Shown: positions 8,493-17,336 of the stretch, piece by piece
Layout of the letters: every line of letters begins with the position of its first letter
Position numbering within the stretch: the first letter of the stretch is position 1
DNA from: Flavobacteriales bacterium
Lineage (GTDB): Bacteria; Bacteroidota; Bacteroidia; Flavobacteriales_F; PHOS-HE28
Length of the DNA stretch: 64,000 nucleotides
Assembly (NCBI GenBank): GCA_016712535.1
Contig: JADJQW010000003.1
Coordinates: 637,001 to 701,000, forward strand
Direction: 5' to 3'
Position numbers and translations under genes: made by a program
Notes under the pieces: generated by a model
What the model saw: only the letters and a program-made list of their open reading frames with translations
Databases searched by the model: none
What the model was told of the DNA's origin: nothing

Positions 8493-9517
8493 ACGAAGGC
8501 CTTGGCATCGAGCTGGTCGAAGCGGCGCCATCCGATGATGAAGCGGTCGTAGGCGATGCTGCGCAGATAGAGGCCGGTGAGGTCCGGGTCGCGCTCGGCG
8601 CGCATCAGCTCGCGGCGCTGGCGCAGCACGCGCGGAAGCGCCGCGAAGAACGACCAATGCGCGTGCGCCACTTGCCAGGCATGGCCGGGATGCCCTTCGA
8701 GCAGGAACTTCAGCGCGGCGAATCCATCGAGCACCAATCGGCGCAGCAGCCGCAGCCAGAGGGCGCGCGACTTCAGGTTCTTGGTGAGCACGATGAGGCT
8801 GTTGCGGAAATTGAGGTAGGTCTTGAAAGGATGGCCGTACCCGAGCGCGCCGCCGCCCACGTGCAGCACGCGCGCCGAACTCGTGTAGCCGATGCTCCAG
8901 CCCATCCGGCGCAGTCGCCAGCACAGGTCGATCTCTTCCATGTGCGCGAAGAGCGCGTCATCGAATCCGCCCGCTGCGCGGAAGGCATCGCTGCGGATCA
9001 TCAGGCACGCGCCCGTTGCCCAGAACACGGCGCGATCGTCGTCGTACTGGCCGTTGTCCTGCTCCGTGAGCTCGAAGATGCGGCCGCGGCAGAAGGGGTA
9101 TCCGTTGCGGTCGATGCAGCCGCCCGCGGCACCAGCGTGCTCGAATTGCTGCGGCGCCGCGTGCGAGAGGACTTTCGGCTGGCAGGCCGCCATGCGCTGG
9201 TGCGCGTCCATGTACGCGTTCAGCCGATCGAGCCAGCCCGGCGTCACTTCCACGTCGCTGTTCAGCAGCACGTAACGCCCGGCTTCCACCTGAGCGAGCG
9301 CAGCATTGTAGCCCCCGGCGAAGCCGAGGTTCCTCTCCAATGCGATGCACCGGACGCTCGGATGCGCGCCGCGCAACCAGATGCGTGAATCATCGGTGCT
9401 GCAGTTGTCCGCAACGATCACCTCGGCCCCTGGGCTATGGGCGAGCACCCCCGGCAGGAAGCGCTCGAGCCAGGCCCGGCCATTGTAGTTGAGGATGACG
9501 ACCGCCGTCCGGTTCAT
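8471..9517 (-). CDS. Glycosyltransferase family 2
   Basis: A 348-residue GT-A fold glycosyltransferase. It begins VVILNYNGRAWLERFLPGV, continues with VIVADNCSTDDS (nucleotide-sugar binding) and LERNLGFAGGYN, and has the metal-binding NSDVEV near residue 88. A conserved HMEEIDLCWR segment follows near residue 190, typical of rhamnosyl- or related transferases that build cell-surface glycans. The C-terminal ~100 residues are basic and partly hydrophobic and may sit on the inner membrane. Donor and acceptor cannot be read from sequence. On the minus strand CACCTTTG (9525-9532), a near-match to the local -7 box, lies 8 bases before the start. Confidence 0.88.
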   Translation of the reverse strand: MNRTAVVILNYNGRAWLERFLPGVLAHSPGAEVIVADNCSTDDSRIWLRGAHPSVRCIALERNLGFAGGYNAALAQVEAGRYVLLNSDVEVTPGWLDRLNAYMDAHQRMAACQPKVLSHAAPQQFEHAGAAGGCIDRNGYPFCRGRIFELTEQDNGQYDDDRAVFWATGACLMIRSDAFRAAGGFDDALFAHMEEIDLCWRLRRMGWSIGYTSSARVLHVGGGALGYGHPFKTYLNFRNSLIVLTKNLKSRALWLRLLRRLVLDGFAALKFLLEGHPGHAWQVAHAHWSFFAALPRVLRQRRELMRAERDPDLTGLYLRSIAYDRFIIGWRRFDQLDAKAFVQERSSK

Positions 9518-9553
9518 GCGGCGGCAAAGGTGGCGCGCTTCGGCTTGCGCCGG

Positions 9554-11008
9554 TCAGCGCGGCATCTGGAAGAATTCGTTCGCGCGCTCGCCGCTGTAGG
9601 TATCGACCTTGGCCGGGTCCACATTCGGCATGGCCACGTTGCGGCTGTGCAGGATCTGGTTCCAGCGCGGGTTCTGGATCTCACCGGGCACCTCGCTGTG
9701 CAGCAATTGCATGCAGGTGCTCGCGAGGTCGGGCTGGTAGAACACGAATCGCCGGTTGGTGAAGCGGCCCGCGCGGTAGTAATGCCAGATGGTGTACGGG
9801 TAGGCATCCATCTCATTCAAGCGGTCCATCATGCTGTTGGGGGCACCATACTTCAGGAAGACCATTCCGCGGTCGGTCTGGTAGCCTTTCTGCACGCGGC
9901 AGCCGAAGAGCTTGTTCACCTTGATCACTTCCGCCCGGTAGGCGTTCCATGCGGCTTCCGGGTCCGCGCCGCCACGGTTCATCCAGAAGCTGTAGAAGAA
10001 GCGGCGCATGAGGTCAATGTCCTGGTCCTTCCAGCGGTCGTCGATGATCTTCCGCTCAAGTGGATCGGCGATGGGCCGCATGCTCAGCAAGTGCTCGGCG
10101 AGCGTGTCGCGGTCCGTGAGCGCGCCTGCGAAGGTGTTGCTGAGGTCGAGCGTGGCCATGGATTCGAGGTCGTAGTTGCGCTGGATCGGATTGTTGCGCT
10201 GGAAGAAGAGCTCGCGACGCGCGATGAGCGCTCCGCTGCGGTCGCGGGCCTCAACAACGGCCACGTAGTTGCCGCTAGGCAGCTGGTCGATGGGCATCTC
10301 CAAGGCCACGGGTACCACGGGGGCCGCCTTGGCGCGCATGCTCCGCTTGAAGGCGCCTTGCACGCGCTTGTGCTCGAAGTCCTCGATCTGCACGTTCAAG
10401 AGGAAGAGGCTATCCGCGCCGAAGGCCGAGTCCGTGCCATACACCTCGGCATAGAGTCCCAGGCTGGCGATGGCCGAAGGCAGGTAATCGCTCAAGAGCG
10501 GGACCGGCCAGTATCCCGATGGACGAGGACGCTCGGCGGTGGCCGGCTCGATGCGCTCGGCGAGCAGCATATCGCTGATGCTCACGCCTGCCGGTGCCGC
10601 TCCGATGGCCAGCGGTGAACGATGCCGTGTCACGGTGGTGTCGGTGCTGTTCAGGTCGCGCAGCTCCAGCACCAGTTCATAGCTACCAGGCGCCAGGTTG
10701 AAGGTCTCCTGGTGGATCAGATCGACCTGGATCGAATCGAGCCGCTCCGGCCCGAGCACCTCGGTCTTCGCGAAGGCTTTGATGGCGCCGTTCTGCTCGA
10801 TCAGCGTGAGCGCTTCCACGCGCGCTTGCATGAAGCCCGCCGCGTTCGGCGCCGTGATCAGCGTTCCCGCGAGGAAGGCCATGCTCACCTCCACCCGAGG
10901 GCCGATGCCCGGAGCGTGGTACACCTTCGATTCAACCACAACGCCGACAGCTCCAACAGCGAAGGTGGGCGTGAGCAACAGGAGGGCGAGCGCGCAGGGG
11001 TTCCGCAT
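9554..11008 (-). CDS. GWxTD domain-containing protein
   Basis: A 484-residue exported protein with a signal peptide over residues 1-19. The central part is beta-rich. The C-terminal third carries FYSFWMNRGG, then GYQTDRGMVFLKYGAPN, which is the GWxTD motif with Tyr replacing Trp, followed by DRLNEMDAYPYTIWHYY. The family is common in Bacteroidota and Acidobacteria and has no demonstrated function; cell-envelope or secretion roles have been suggested from context only. A perfect TAGCTTTG box lies 8 bases upstream of the start codon and supports this start. It is downstream of and opposite in direction to the efflux operon. Confidence 0.85.
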   Translation of the reverse strand: MRNPCALALLLLTPTFAVGAVGVVVESKVYHAPGIGPRVEVSMAFLAGTLITAPNAAGFMQARVEALTLIEQNGAIKAFAKTEVLGPERLDSIQVDLIHQETFNLAPGSYELVLELRDLNSTDTTVTRHRSPLAIGAAPAGVSISDMLLAERIEPATAERPRPSGYWPVPLLSDYLPSAIASLGLYAEVYGTDSAFGADSLFLLNVQIEDFEHKRVQGAFKRSMRAKAAPVVPVALEMPIDQLPSGNYVAVVEARDRSGALIARRELFFQRNNPIQRNYDLESMATLDLSNTFAGALTDRDTLAEHLLSMRPIADPLERKIIDDRWKDQDIDLMRRFFYSFWMNRGGADPEAAWNAYRAEVIKVNKLFGCRVQKGYQTDRGMVFLKYGAPNSMMDRLNEMDAYPYTIWHYYRAGRFTNRRFVFYQPDLASTCMQLLHSEVPGEIQNPRWNQILHSRNVAMPNVDPAKVDTYSGERANEFFQMPR

Positions 11009-11016
11009 GGTGTGCC

Positions 11017-11024
11017 AAAGCTAG
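11017..11024 (-). promoter_or_regulatory. Candidate -7 promoter box of the GWxTD gene
   Basis: On the minus strand the bases read TAGCTTTG, an exact match to the Bacteroidota -7 consensus TAnnTTTG, 8 bases before the start codon at 11008. No clear -33 TTG is visible at the expected distance, so this is a motif call only. Confidence 0.5.
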
Positions 11025-11126
11025 CGCCCGCACCGGGCCGGCAGGTGCCGGTGCCTTGATGCCCTCAGCCGCTGCCTGCGCGCAAGCGGCGCACCAACGG
11101 TTGGTCATGGCGCCTCACCATCGGGT

Positions 11127-11142
11127 TTAACCAGATGGTTAA
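11127..11142. promoter_or_regulatory. Palindromic operator of the TetR regulator
   Basis: TTAACCA-GA-TGGTTAA is a perfect 7-base inverted repeat with a 2-base spacer, 12 bases upstream of the tetR-family start codon at 11155. The right arm abuts TAATATTG, a possible -7 box. An AT-rich palindrome in a GC-rich intergenic gap, next to a TetR gene that leads an efflux operon, is the classic arrangement for autoregulation: repressor binding here would block its own operon until a pump substrate is bound. Binding is inferred, not shown. Confidence 0.65.
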
Positions 11143-11154
11143 TATTGCGCCCGC

Positions 11155-11763
11155 ATGGCCCCCGTGAAGGAAGAGAGCACCGAGCAGCGCATCCTTGAAG
11201 CTGCGCGCGCGGTCTTCATCCGCAAGGGCATGGCGGGCACCCGCATGCAGGAAGTGGCGGATGAGGCCGGCATCAACAAGGCGCTCCTCCATTACTACTT
11301 CCGGGACAAGCAGCGGCTCTTCGAGGGCGTGTTCAAGGGCGGGGTGGAGAAGCAATTCGGCTGCATCTGGGATTCGCTCAGAGGGCGCGAGCACCTCTTC
11401 GAGGCCATCGAGGCCTTCGTAGGGGCCTACCTCGACCGCATGACGGAGAACCCGCAGCTCCCGCTCTTCATCGCCAATGAGGTGAACCGCGATCCCGAAG
11501 GGCTGCGCGCCTTCATCGACCGGGGCATGGAGAGCCGCCAGTGCTTCTTGAGACTCGTGTCGGAAGCGCGCGAGCGCGGCGAGATCATCGACATCGACCC
11601 GCGCGAGCTGCTGGTGAACATCATGGCGCTCTGCGCGCACCCCTTCATCGCCCGGCCCATGATCACGCACATACACGGCATCACCGACGAGGCCTTCCGC
11701 CGCATGATCAGCAAGCGCCGCAAGTCCGTCCCCGAATTCATCATCCGATCCATCCGCGCATGA
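11155..11763 (+). CDS. TetR/AcrR family regulator of the adjacent efflux operon
   Basis: A 202-residue regulator. The N-terminal DNA-binding domain contains ILEAARAVFIRKGMAG and then the helix-turn-helix MQEVADEAGINKALLHYYF, ending with the family-typical RDKQRLFEGVF (residues ~50-60). The remaining ~140 helical residues are the variable ligand-binding domain. The stop codon overlaps the adaptor gene start (ATGA), so regulator and pump are co-transcribed. The palindrome at 11127-11142 is the probable operator. The inducer is unknown; by analogy it would be a pump substrate. Confidence 0.92.
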   Translation: MAPVKEESTEQRILEAARAVFIRKGMAGTRMQEVADEAGINKALLHYYFRDKQRLFEGVFKGGVEKQFGCIWDSLRGREHLFEAIEAFVGAYLDRMTENPQLPLFIANEVNRDPEGLRAFIDRGMESRQCFLRLVSEARERGEIIDIDPRELLVNIMALCAHPFIARPMITHIHGITDEAFRRMISKRRKSVPEFIIRSIRA

Positions 11764-12884
11764 ATGATCTCTTAAGAAGACGCCTGTCAATCGTCCTTGG
11801 CCTAGTGCTCATGGTGGGTGGCGTGGTCACCTGCAGGAAGTTGAAGGACAGCAAGGCCGATACCGAGCGGTCAACGCCAGCGACGCAGGCGCGCCTGGTT
11901 CGAACGCTTGTGGCGCGGAACGGCCCCGTGCAGTTGAGCATCCCGGTAACTGGCAGGCTCCGCGCCATGGACCGCATGGTGATCACCGCGGAAGTGGGCG
12001 GCACCGTGCTGCGTACCGGCAAGGATTTCCGCGAGGGTGTGAGCTTCGCCGAAGGCGAGGTGCTGTTCCGCATTGATGATGGCGAGGTGCGTGCGCAGGT
12101 GAACGCCCAGCAGAGCGGCTTCATCCGGACCCTGGTGCAGCTTGTGCCTGATCTCCGCATCGACCTGCCGGATGTCGCGGCGAAATGGGATAGCTATCTG
12201 AAGAGCGTACCGGTGGAAGGCCAGTTGCCGGATCTGCCGAAGGTGGTGAGCGAGCAAGAACGCAATTACCTCGCAGGCCGCGGAGTCCTCGACCAGTACT
12301 ACGGCATTCGAGCGCTTTACGAGCGGCTCGCCAAGTACACCGTACCGGCGCCATTCGATGGCGTGGTGGTTGGAGCCGGCATAGAAGCGGGCACGATCGT
12401 GACGCCGGGAACACGGCTCGGAGAATTCATCGCGCCGGGCTCATTGGAAATGGAGACGGCCATCGGTGCGGGCGAGTTGGCCTTCGTGAAGGTGGGCGAT
12501 ACGCTTCGCCTTGCCAGCCATGAAGTCCCTGGAACCTACAAGGGCCGCATCATCCGGGTCGGTGAGAGCATAGATGGCGGCACGCAGACAGTGAAGCTCT
12601 TCGTCCAGGTGAACGGTCAAGGACTGCGCGATGGCCAATACCTCACGGGCACCATCATGGCCGGTTCGCTGAACGATGCGGTGAGCGTTCCGCGAAGCGC
12701 CTTGTTGGAGGATGCGGCCCTCTACACCGTGCAGGACAGCGCGCTGGTGAAGCAGCCGGTGGAGGTGCTGCACCAAGGCGTGGAGCAGGCCGTGGTGAGC
12801 GGCCTTGCGAATGGGCAGGTGGTGGTGACCGATCGCCTCAGCGGCGCTCATGAAGGAATGCGTGTAGCCGCCGTGCAGCCATGA
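11760..12884 (+). CDS. RND efflux periplasmic adaptor subunit (membrane fusion protein)
   Basis: A 374-residue adaptor with an N-terminal membrane anchor (residues ~8-25). It contains the lipoyl-like half motif VITAEVGGTVL near residue 75, a rather short helical hairpin, the returning half YTVPAPFDGVVVGAGI near residue 195, then the beta-barrel and membrane-proximal domains. This HlyD/AcrA-type protein bridges the inner-membrane pump and the outer-membrane channel. It starts inside the TetR stop codon and ends inside the RND start codon, both as ATGA overlaps, so the genes are translationally coupled. Confidence 0.92.
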   Translation: MNDLLRRRLSIVLGLVLMVGGVVTCRKLKDSKADTERSTPATQARLVRTLVARNGPVQLSIPVTGRLRAMDRMVITAEVGGTVLRTGKDFREGVSFAEGEVLFRIDDGEVRAQVNAQQSGFIRTLVQLVPDLRIDLPDVAAKWDSYLKSVPVEGQLPDLPKVVSEQERNYLAGRGVLDQYYGIRALYERLAKYTVPAPFDGVVVGAGIEAGTIVTPGTRLGEFIAPGSLEMETAIGAGELAFVKVGDTLRLASHEVPGTYKGRIIRVGESIDGGTQTVKLFVQVNGQGLRDGQYLTGTIMAGSLNDAVSVPRSALLEDAALYTVQDSALVKQPVEVLHQGVEQAVVSGLANGQVVVTDRLSGAHEGMRVAAVQP

Positions 12885-15800
12885 AAGGCCTGACCGCATA
12901 CTTCATCAAGTACCCCGTTGCGGTGAACACCGTGATGGTGCTCATCTTCATCTTCGGCATCTTCGGCCTGAGGTCCACGCGGAGCTCGCTCTTCCCTGAG
13001 GTGGAGAGCCGAACGATCCAAGTGCAGATCATCTATCCGGGCGCTGCTCCTGAAGAAGTGGAGGAGGGCGTCGTGCTGCGCATCGAGGATGATGTGAAGG
13101 GCGTGAGCGGCGTGGAGCGCGTGAGCAGCGTGAGCCAGGAGAACGGCGGCATCATCACGGTCGAGGTGGTCAAGGGATACGACACGGATGCGGTGCTCCA
13201 GGATGTGAAGAACGCGGTGGACCGCATTCCGCAGTTGCCTGAAGGCATGGAGCCCATCCGCACGTTCAAGCTGGAGAACATCCGCCCGGCGGTGAGCTTC
13301 GCGCTCAGCGGTGAGGGCGTCGACCTGCGTGCGCTGAAGACCATGGCCCGCCGTGTGGAGCAGGACCTTCGCTCGGTCGATGGCCTCAGCAAGGTGGAGC
13401 TCAGCGGCTTCCCGGAGGAAGAGATCGAGGTGGCCTTCCGCGAAGCCGACCTGCGCGCCAACAACCTGAGCTTCGTGCAGGCCGCTGCGGCGGTAAGGGC
13501 CGCGAACCTCGATGTCACGGGCGGCAAGATCAAGACCAGCGACGAGGAACTGCTCATCCGTGTTCGCGATAAGCGCGTGGAAGCCGAAGGCCTGCGCAAC
13601 ACCGTGGTGAGGGCCGGAGCCGACGGTCGGATGCTGCGCTTGCAGGACGTTGCTGATGTGCGCGATGCCTGGGCCGATGACCCAGCGCGGAACTACGTGA
13701 ACGGGGTGCCCAGCGTCGTGGTCACGGTGAGCAGCACGGTGAGCGAGGACATCCTTTTCATCGCTGAGACCACCTTGAAGTACATGGAGGACTTCAACGC
13801 ACGCGGCAGCGCTGTGAAGGCCACGCTCATCAGCGATGCGACCACCGTCCTCAGGCAGCGGATCGAGATGCTCGTGGAGAACGGCCTGCAGGGATTCGTC
13901 CTCGTGCTCGTCACGCTGGCGCTCTTCCTCAATTGGCGCCTTGCCTTCTGGGTGGCGGTGGGCATACCTGTCGCTTTCGCCGGCATGTTCATCCTGGCGC
14001 CCTCAGCCATCACCATCAATGTCATGAGCCTCTTCGGGATGATCCTCGTGGTCGGCATCCTCGTCGATGACGGCATCGTGATCACCGAGAGCATCTACCA
14101 GGAGTTCGAGCGCGGCCATCCCCCGGTCCAGGCTGCCTTCATCGGCATCCGGAAGGTGCTGCCGGCTGTGGTCAGCTCGGTGCTCACTACGGTGGCCGCC
14201 TTCAGCACCTTCTTCTTCATCGAGGGCCGCTTGGGTGATTTCGCGCCGGCCCTTGCCTTCGTCACGATCGCCACGCTTGGCTTTTCCTTGGTGGAAGCAG
14301 CCTTCACGCTGCCAGCGCACGTAGCGCACTCGAAGGGCCTCACGAGGCAGAAGAACCGCTTCGAGGCGCGCATGGATGGCTTCATGGGTTGGCTGCGCGA
14401 GAAGCGCTACGGTCCATTCTTCGATCGGATTATGCGGCACAAGATGCTCACAGTGGGCATCTGCTTCTTCCTGTTGGCTGTGACGATCGGCTTCGTCGGG
14501 AAAGGCGTCATCAAGACCACGTTCTTCCCGGTGATCGAGCGCGACGATGTGGCTGTTGACCTTGAGATGGTCACAGGCACGCGGGAATCGATCGTCCTGA
14601 GCGAACTGCAGCGCATGGAGCAGCTCGTTTGGAAGTTGAACGATGAGCTGAGCGCCAACCGCGAGGACAGCCAGGACGTGGTGCTGAAGGTCCAATCCAT
14701 GCTCGGGCCCCGCGCGGAGCAGGGCAAGCTGAACATCATACTGCTCGATGGAGAGCAGCGCGGCTTCCGCGCGGAGGACTTCAGCAACCGGATCAGGGAG
14801 ATGGCAGGCACGGTCCCGGGTGTGCAGAACCTCACATTCGGGCTGGCCACGCCCTTCGGGAAGCCCGTATCGGTATCGCTGCGCAGCAACGAATTATCGG
14901 AGCTCAACGCGGCGAAGACCGAGTTGCGGTCGGAGCTGCAAGAGCTCCCGAGCCTTCGCGATGTGGTGGATAGTGACCGCCCGGGTAACAGGGAGGTGGT
15001 GCTGCAGCTCAAGGAGAAGGCGTTCCTGCTGGGCCTTAACGCCCAGGAGATCGCCGGTCAGGTGCGGCAGGGCTTCTTCGGGCTTGAGACCCAGCGCGTG
15101 CAGCGCGGCGAGGATGAGGTGAAGATCCAAGTGCGCTTCGCGGAAGCTGCCCGCGCATCGCTCCGCGATCTGGAGGATATGCGCATCCGCACCATCGACG
15201 GACGGCAGATCCCTTTGAGCGAACTGGTCACGTATCACATCGAACGGGGCATCCGTGCCATCAATCACCTGGATGGGAAGCGGGAGGTCCGCGTGGAGGC
15301 CGACCTGGCGAGCAGCGCCCAGAGCGCCACCGATGCCCAGGGCGTGATCGCTGCCGAGGTGATGCCGCCGCTGCTTGCCAAGTACCCCGGTCTCAGTTAC
15401 AGCTTCGAGGGCCAGGGAGAGCAGAGCCGCAAGGTGGGCACCAGCGCCATGCGCGTGATGCCCATCACGCTGATCATCATGTTCGCCATGATCGTGATCA
15501 CGCTGCGCAGTTTCTGGCAGATGCTCGTGGTGCTGCTCTGCATCCCCTTCGGCTTCATCGGGATCGCATGGGGCCATTGGCTGCATGGCGTGCAGATCAG
15601 CCTCTTCAGCTTCTTCGGCATGATCGCCCTGATCGGCGTGATGGTCAACGATTCATTGGTGCTATTGAGCACGTTCAATGATAACATGAAGGAGCGCATG
15701 CCTTTCCACGAAGCGTTGCGCACCGCAGCGCTCTCTCGCCTGAGGCCCATCCTGCTCACCTCGCTCACCACGGTGGCCGGCCTGTTGCCCATCACGTTGA

Positions 15801-16033
15801 ACAAGAGCTTCCAAGCGCAATTCCTCATTCCCATGGCCATTACCGTGGCGTACGGCCTGGCCATCGCCACATTCGTCACGCTTATCCTCATTCCGGTGCT
15901 CATGGCCGTGCTGAACGAGCTGCGGCGCTTCATGGGCTGGGCCTGGAACGCAGAGAGGCCGAGCGCCGAATCCGTTGAACCCGCCGTGATCGAACTACCT
16001 TATGAGAACCTTGAGGATCATCGCGAGCACTAG
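12881..16033 (+). CDS. RND multidrug efflux permease (AcrB/HAE-1 type)
   Basis: A 1050-residue proton-driven exporter of full family length. The first transmembrane segment is at residues ~8-28 and is followed by a porter domain; the block near residues 335-470 contains the conserved VLVTLALFLNWRLAFW and GMILVVGILVDDGIVITES, which carries the paired acidic residues of the proton relay in TM4. A second duplicated half starts near 530 and repeats the pattern (SFFGMIALIGVMVNDSLVLL near 915). Substrates may include hydrophobic drugs or lipids. The last 32 bases overlap the TolC gene. Confidence 0.95.
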   Translation: MKGLTAYFIKYPVAVNTVMVLIFIFGIFGLRSTRSSLFPEVESRTIQVQIIYPGAAPEEVEEGVVLRIEDDVKGVSGVERVSSVSQENGGIITVEVVKGYDTDAVLQDVKNAVDRIPQLPEGMEPIRTFKLENIRPAVSFALSGEGVDLRALKTMARRVEQDLRSVDGLSKVELSGFPEEEIEVAFREADLRANNLSFVQAAAAVRAANLDVTGGKIKTSDEELLIRVRDKRVEAEGLRNTVVRAGADGRMLRLQDVADVRDAWADDPARNYVNGVPSVVVTVSSTVSEDILFIAETTLKYMEDFNARGSAVKATLISDATTVLRQRIEMLVENGLQGFVLVLVTLALFLNWRLAFWVAVGIPVAFAGMFILAPSAITINVMSLFGMILVVGILVDDGIVITESIYQEFERGHPPVQAAFIGIRKVLPAVVSSVLTTVAAFSTFFFIEGRLGDFAPALAFVTIATLGFSLVEAAFTLPAHVAHSKGLTRQKNRFEARMDGFMGWLREKRYGPFFDRIMRHKMLTVGICFFLLAVTIGFVGKGVIKTTFFPVIERDDVAVDLEMVTGTRESIVLSELQRMEQLVWKLNDELSANREDSQDVVLKVQSMLGPRAEQGKLNIILLDGEQRGFRAEDFSNRIREMAGTVPGVQNLTFGLATPFGKPVSVSLRSNELSELNAAKTELRSELQELPSLRDVVDSDRPGNREVVLQLKEKAFLLGLNAQEIAGQVRQGFFGLETQRVQRGEDEVKIQVRFAEAARASLRDLEDMRIRTIDGRQIPLSELVTYHIERGIRAINHLDGKREVRVEADLASSAQSATDAQGVIAAEVMPPLLAKYPGLSYSFEGQGEQSRKVGTSAMRVMPITLIIMFAMIVITLRSFWQMLVVLLCIPFGFIGIAWGHWLHGVQISLFSFFGMIALIGVMVNDSLVLLSTFNDNMKERMPFHEALRTAALSRLRPILLTSLTTVAGLLPITLNKSFQAQFLIPMAITVAYGLAIATFVTLILIPVLMAVLNELRRFMGWAWNAERPSAESVEPAVIELPYENLEDHREH

Positions 16034-17336
16034 TGCTTTCGTGTGCGCTGCCGTACTGTTCGCTCAGGATACGCTCATGCTTTCCGCTGCGATCCAGCTT
16101 GCGCTCGCCAACGAGCACGGCATCCGCATCGCGAAGAACGAGGCGGCCATCGCCGATGCGCAAGCCACTGCGGGCAATGCGGGCCTGCTGCCGCGCTTCG
16201 AGGCCTCTGGGCGCGGCAACTACAGCAACCAGGACACCCGGCTCGACTTCACCGAAGGGATCCCCGATGTGGAGCGCACCGGCGTGGTGAACACCTCCCT
16301 CGGCGGGCAGATCGGCCTCACCTACACGCTCTTCAATGGCATGGGCAATTTCGCCACGCTCGATCGTGCTCAGTTGAGCGCCCAGCTGGCCGATCTCCGC
16401 ACCCGCGCCCAGGTGGAGGGCACGCTCACGCAGGTGATCGCGCTGTATTACGCCCTCGCCGCGCTGGATGAGGATGTGTCGATCACGCAACGCATCGTGG
16501 AGATCAGCGCCGACCGTTACCAGCGGCAGGAAGGGAAGGCGGCTCTGGGCGGCACGGGCCGCTTGGATTTGCTCAACGCGCAAGTGGATCTGCAGTCCGA
16601 CAGCACGGCGTACCTGCTCGCACGCCAGCGACGGGAACGCAGTGCGCGCGACCTTAACGTGCTGATCGGGCGGGCGCCCGATGCGCCGTTGCGCGTTTCC
16701 CGGAGCATCACCTACGCCCAAGGCTTGTCGCAGGAGCAGCTGGTGCAGGAGGCCCTGCAGGGCAACGTGCAGCTCGCATCGGCCACCGCCCAGGTGCGCG
16801 CTGCGGAAGTGGAGCAGCGGATCGCGAGGTCGTTGCGCTGGCCACGTCTCGACCTGAACGCGAACTACGGCGTGAATGATCAGCGCAATGGAGTGGGCCT
16901 CGTGCTCGGCACCTACACGCAAGGCCTCAATGCCGGCGTCACGGTCAGCGTTCCCTTGTTCGATGGCGGACGGGTCAGCACCCAGGCCGAGCAAGCGAGA
17001 CTGCGAGCCGAGAATGCCCAGCTTGCGGAGCAGCAGGCCCGCCTTCAAGTGGAGCGCGATGTGCGGAATGCCTTCACCACGTGGCGCAGCCAGCGCGAGG
17101 TCTTGAGGATGCAAGGTGATGCCGTGACAACGGCCCAGCTCAACTTCGATCGCACACGCGAGCTGTTCCGAGCCGGCCTGCTCACCGGCCTTCAGTTCCG
17201 CCAGGCCCAGTTGGACCTGGCGAATGCCGAGCGGCAGTCCGTTGTAGCCGGCTTCGATGCCAAGGTGGCGGAGATCACCTTGCTCAGGGCGAGCGGCGGC
17301 CTACTTGGTGCCTTGGGCCTCGTCGGTTTCCGCTGA
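16002..17336 (+). CDS. TolC family outer-membrane efflux channel
   Basis: A 444-residue outer-membrane factor that would complete the tripartite pump. Signal peptide at residues 1-22 (ending AVLFAQ). Two internally similar halves each contain long coiled-coil helices, for example ALANEHGIRIAKNEAAIADA and the matching C-terminal EQARLRAENAQLAEQQARLQ segment, as in TolC. PLFDGGRVSTQ near residue 325 is the usual start of the second helical pair. The start lies 32 bases inside the RND gene. The end overlaps the convergent kinase gene by 36 bases, which leaves no room for a separate terminator. Confidence 0.92.
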   Translation: MRTLRIIASTSAFVCAAVLFAQDTLMLSAAIQLALANEHGIRIAKNEAAIADAQATAGNAGLLPRFEASGRGNYSNQDTRLDFTEGIPDVERTGVVNTSLGGQIGLTYTLFNGMGNFATLDRAQLSAQLADLRTRAQVEGTLTQVIALYYALAALDEDVSITQRIVEISADRYQRQEGKAALGGTGRLDLLNAQVDLQSDSTAYLLARQRRERSARDLNVLIGRAPDAPLRVSRSITYAQGLSQEQLVQEALQGNVQLASATAQVRAAEVEQRIARSLRWPRLDLNANYGVNDQRNGVGLVLGTYTQGLNAGVTVSVPLFDGGRVSTQAEQARLRAENAQLAEQQARLQVERDVRNAFTTWRSQREVLRMQGDAVTTAQLNFDRTRELFRAGLLTGLQFRQAQLDLANAERQSVVAGFDAKVAEITLLRASGGLLGALGLVGFR

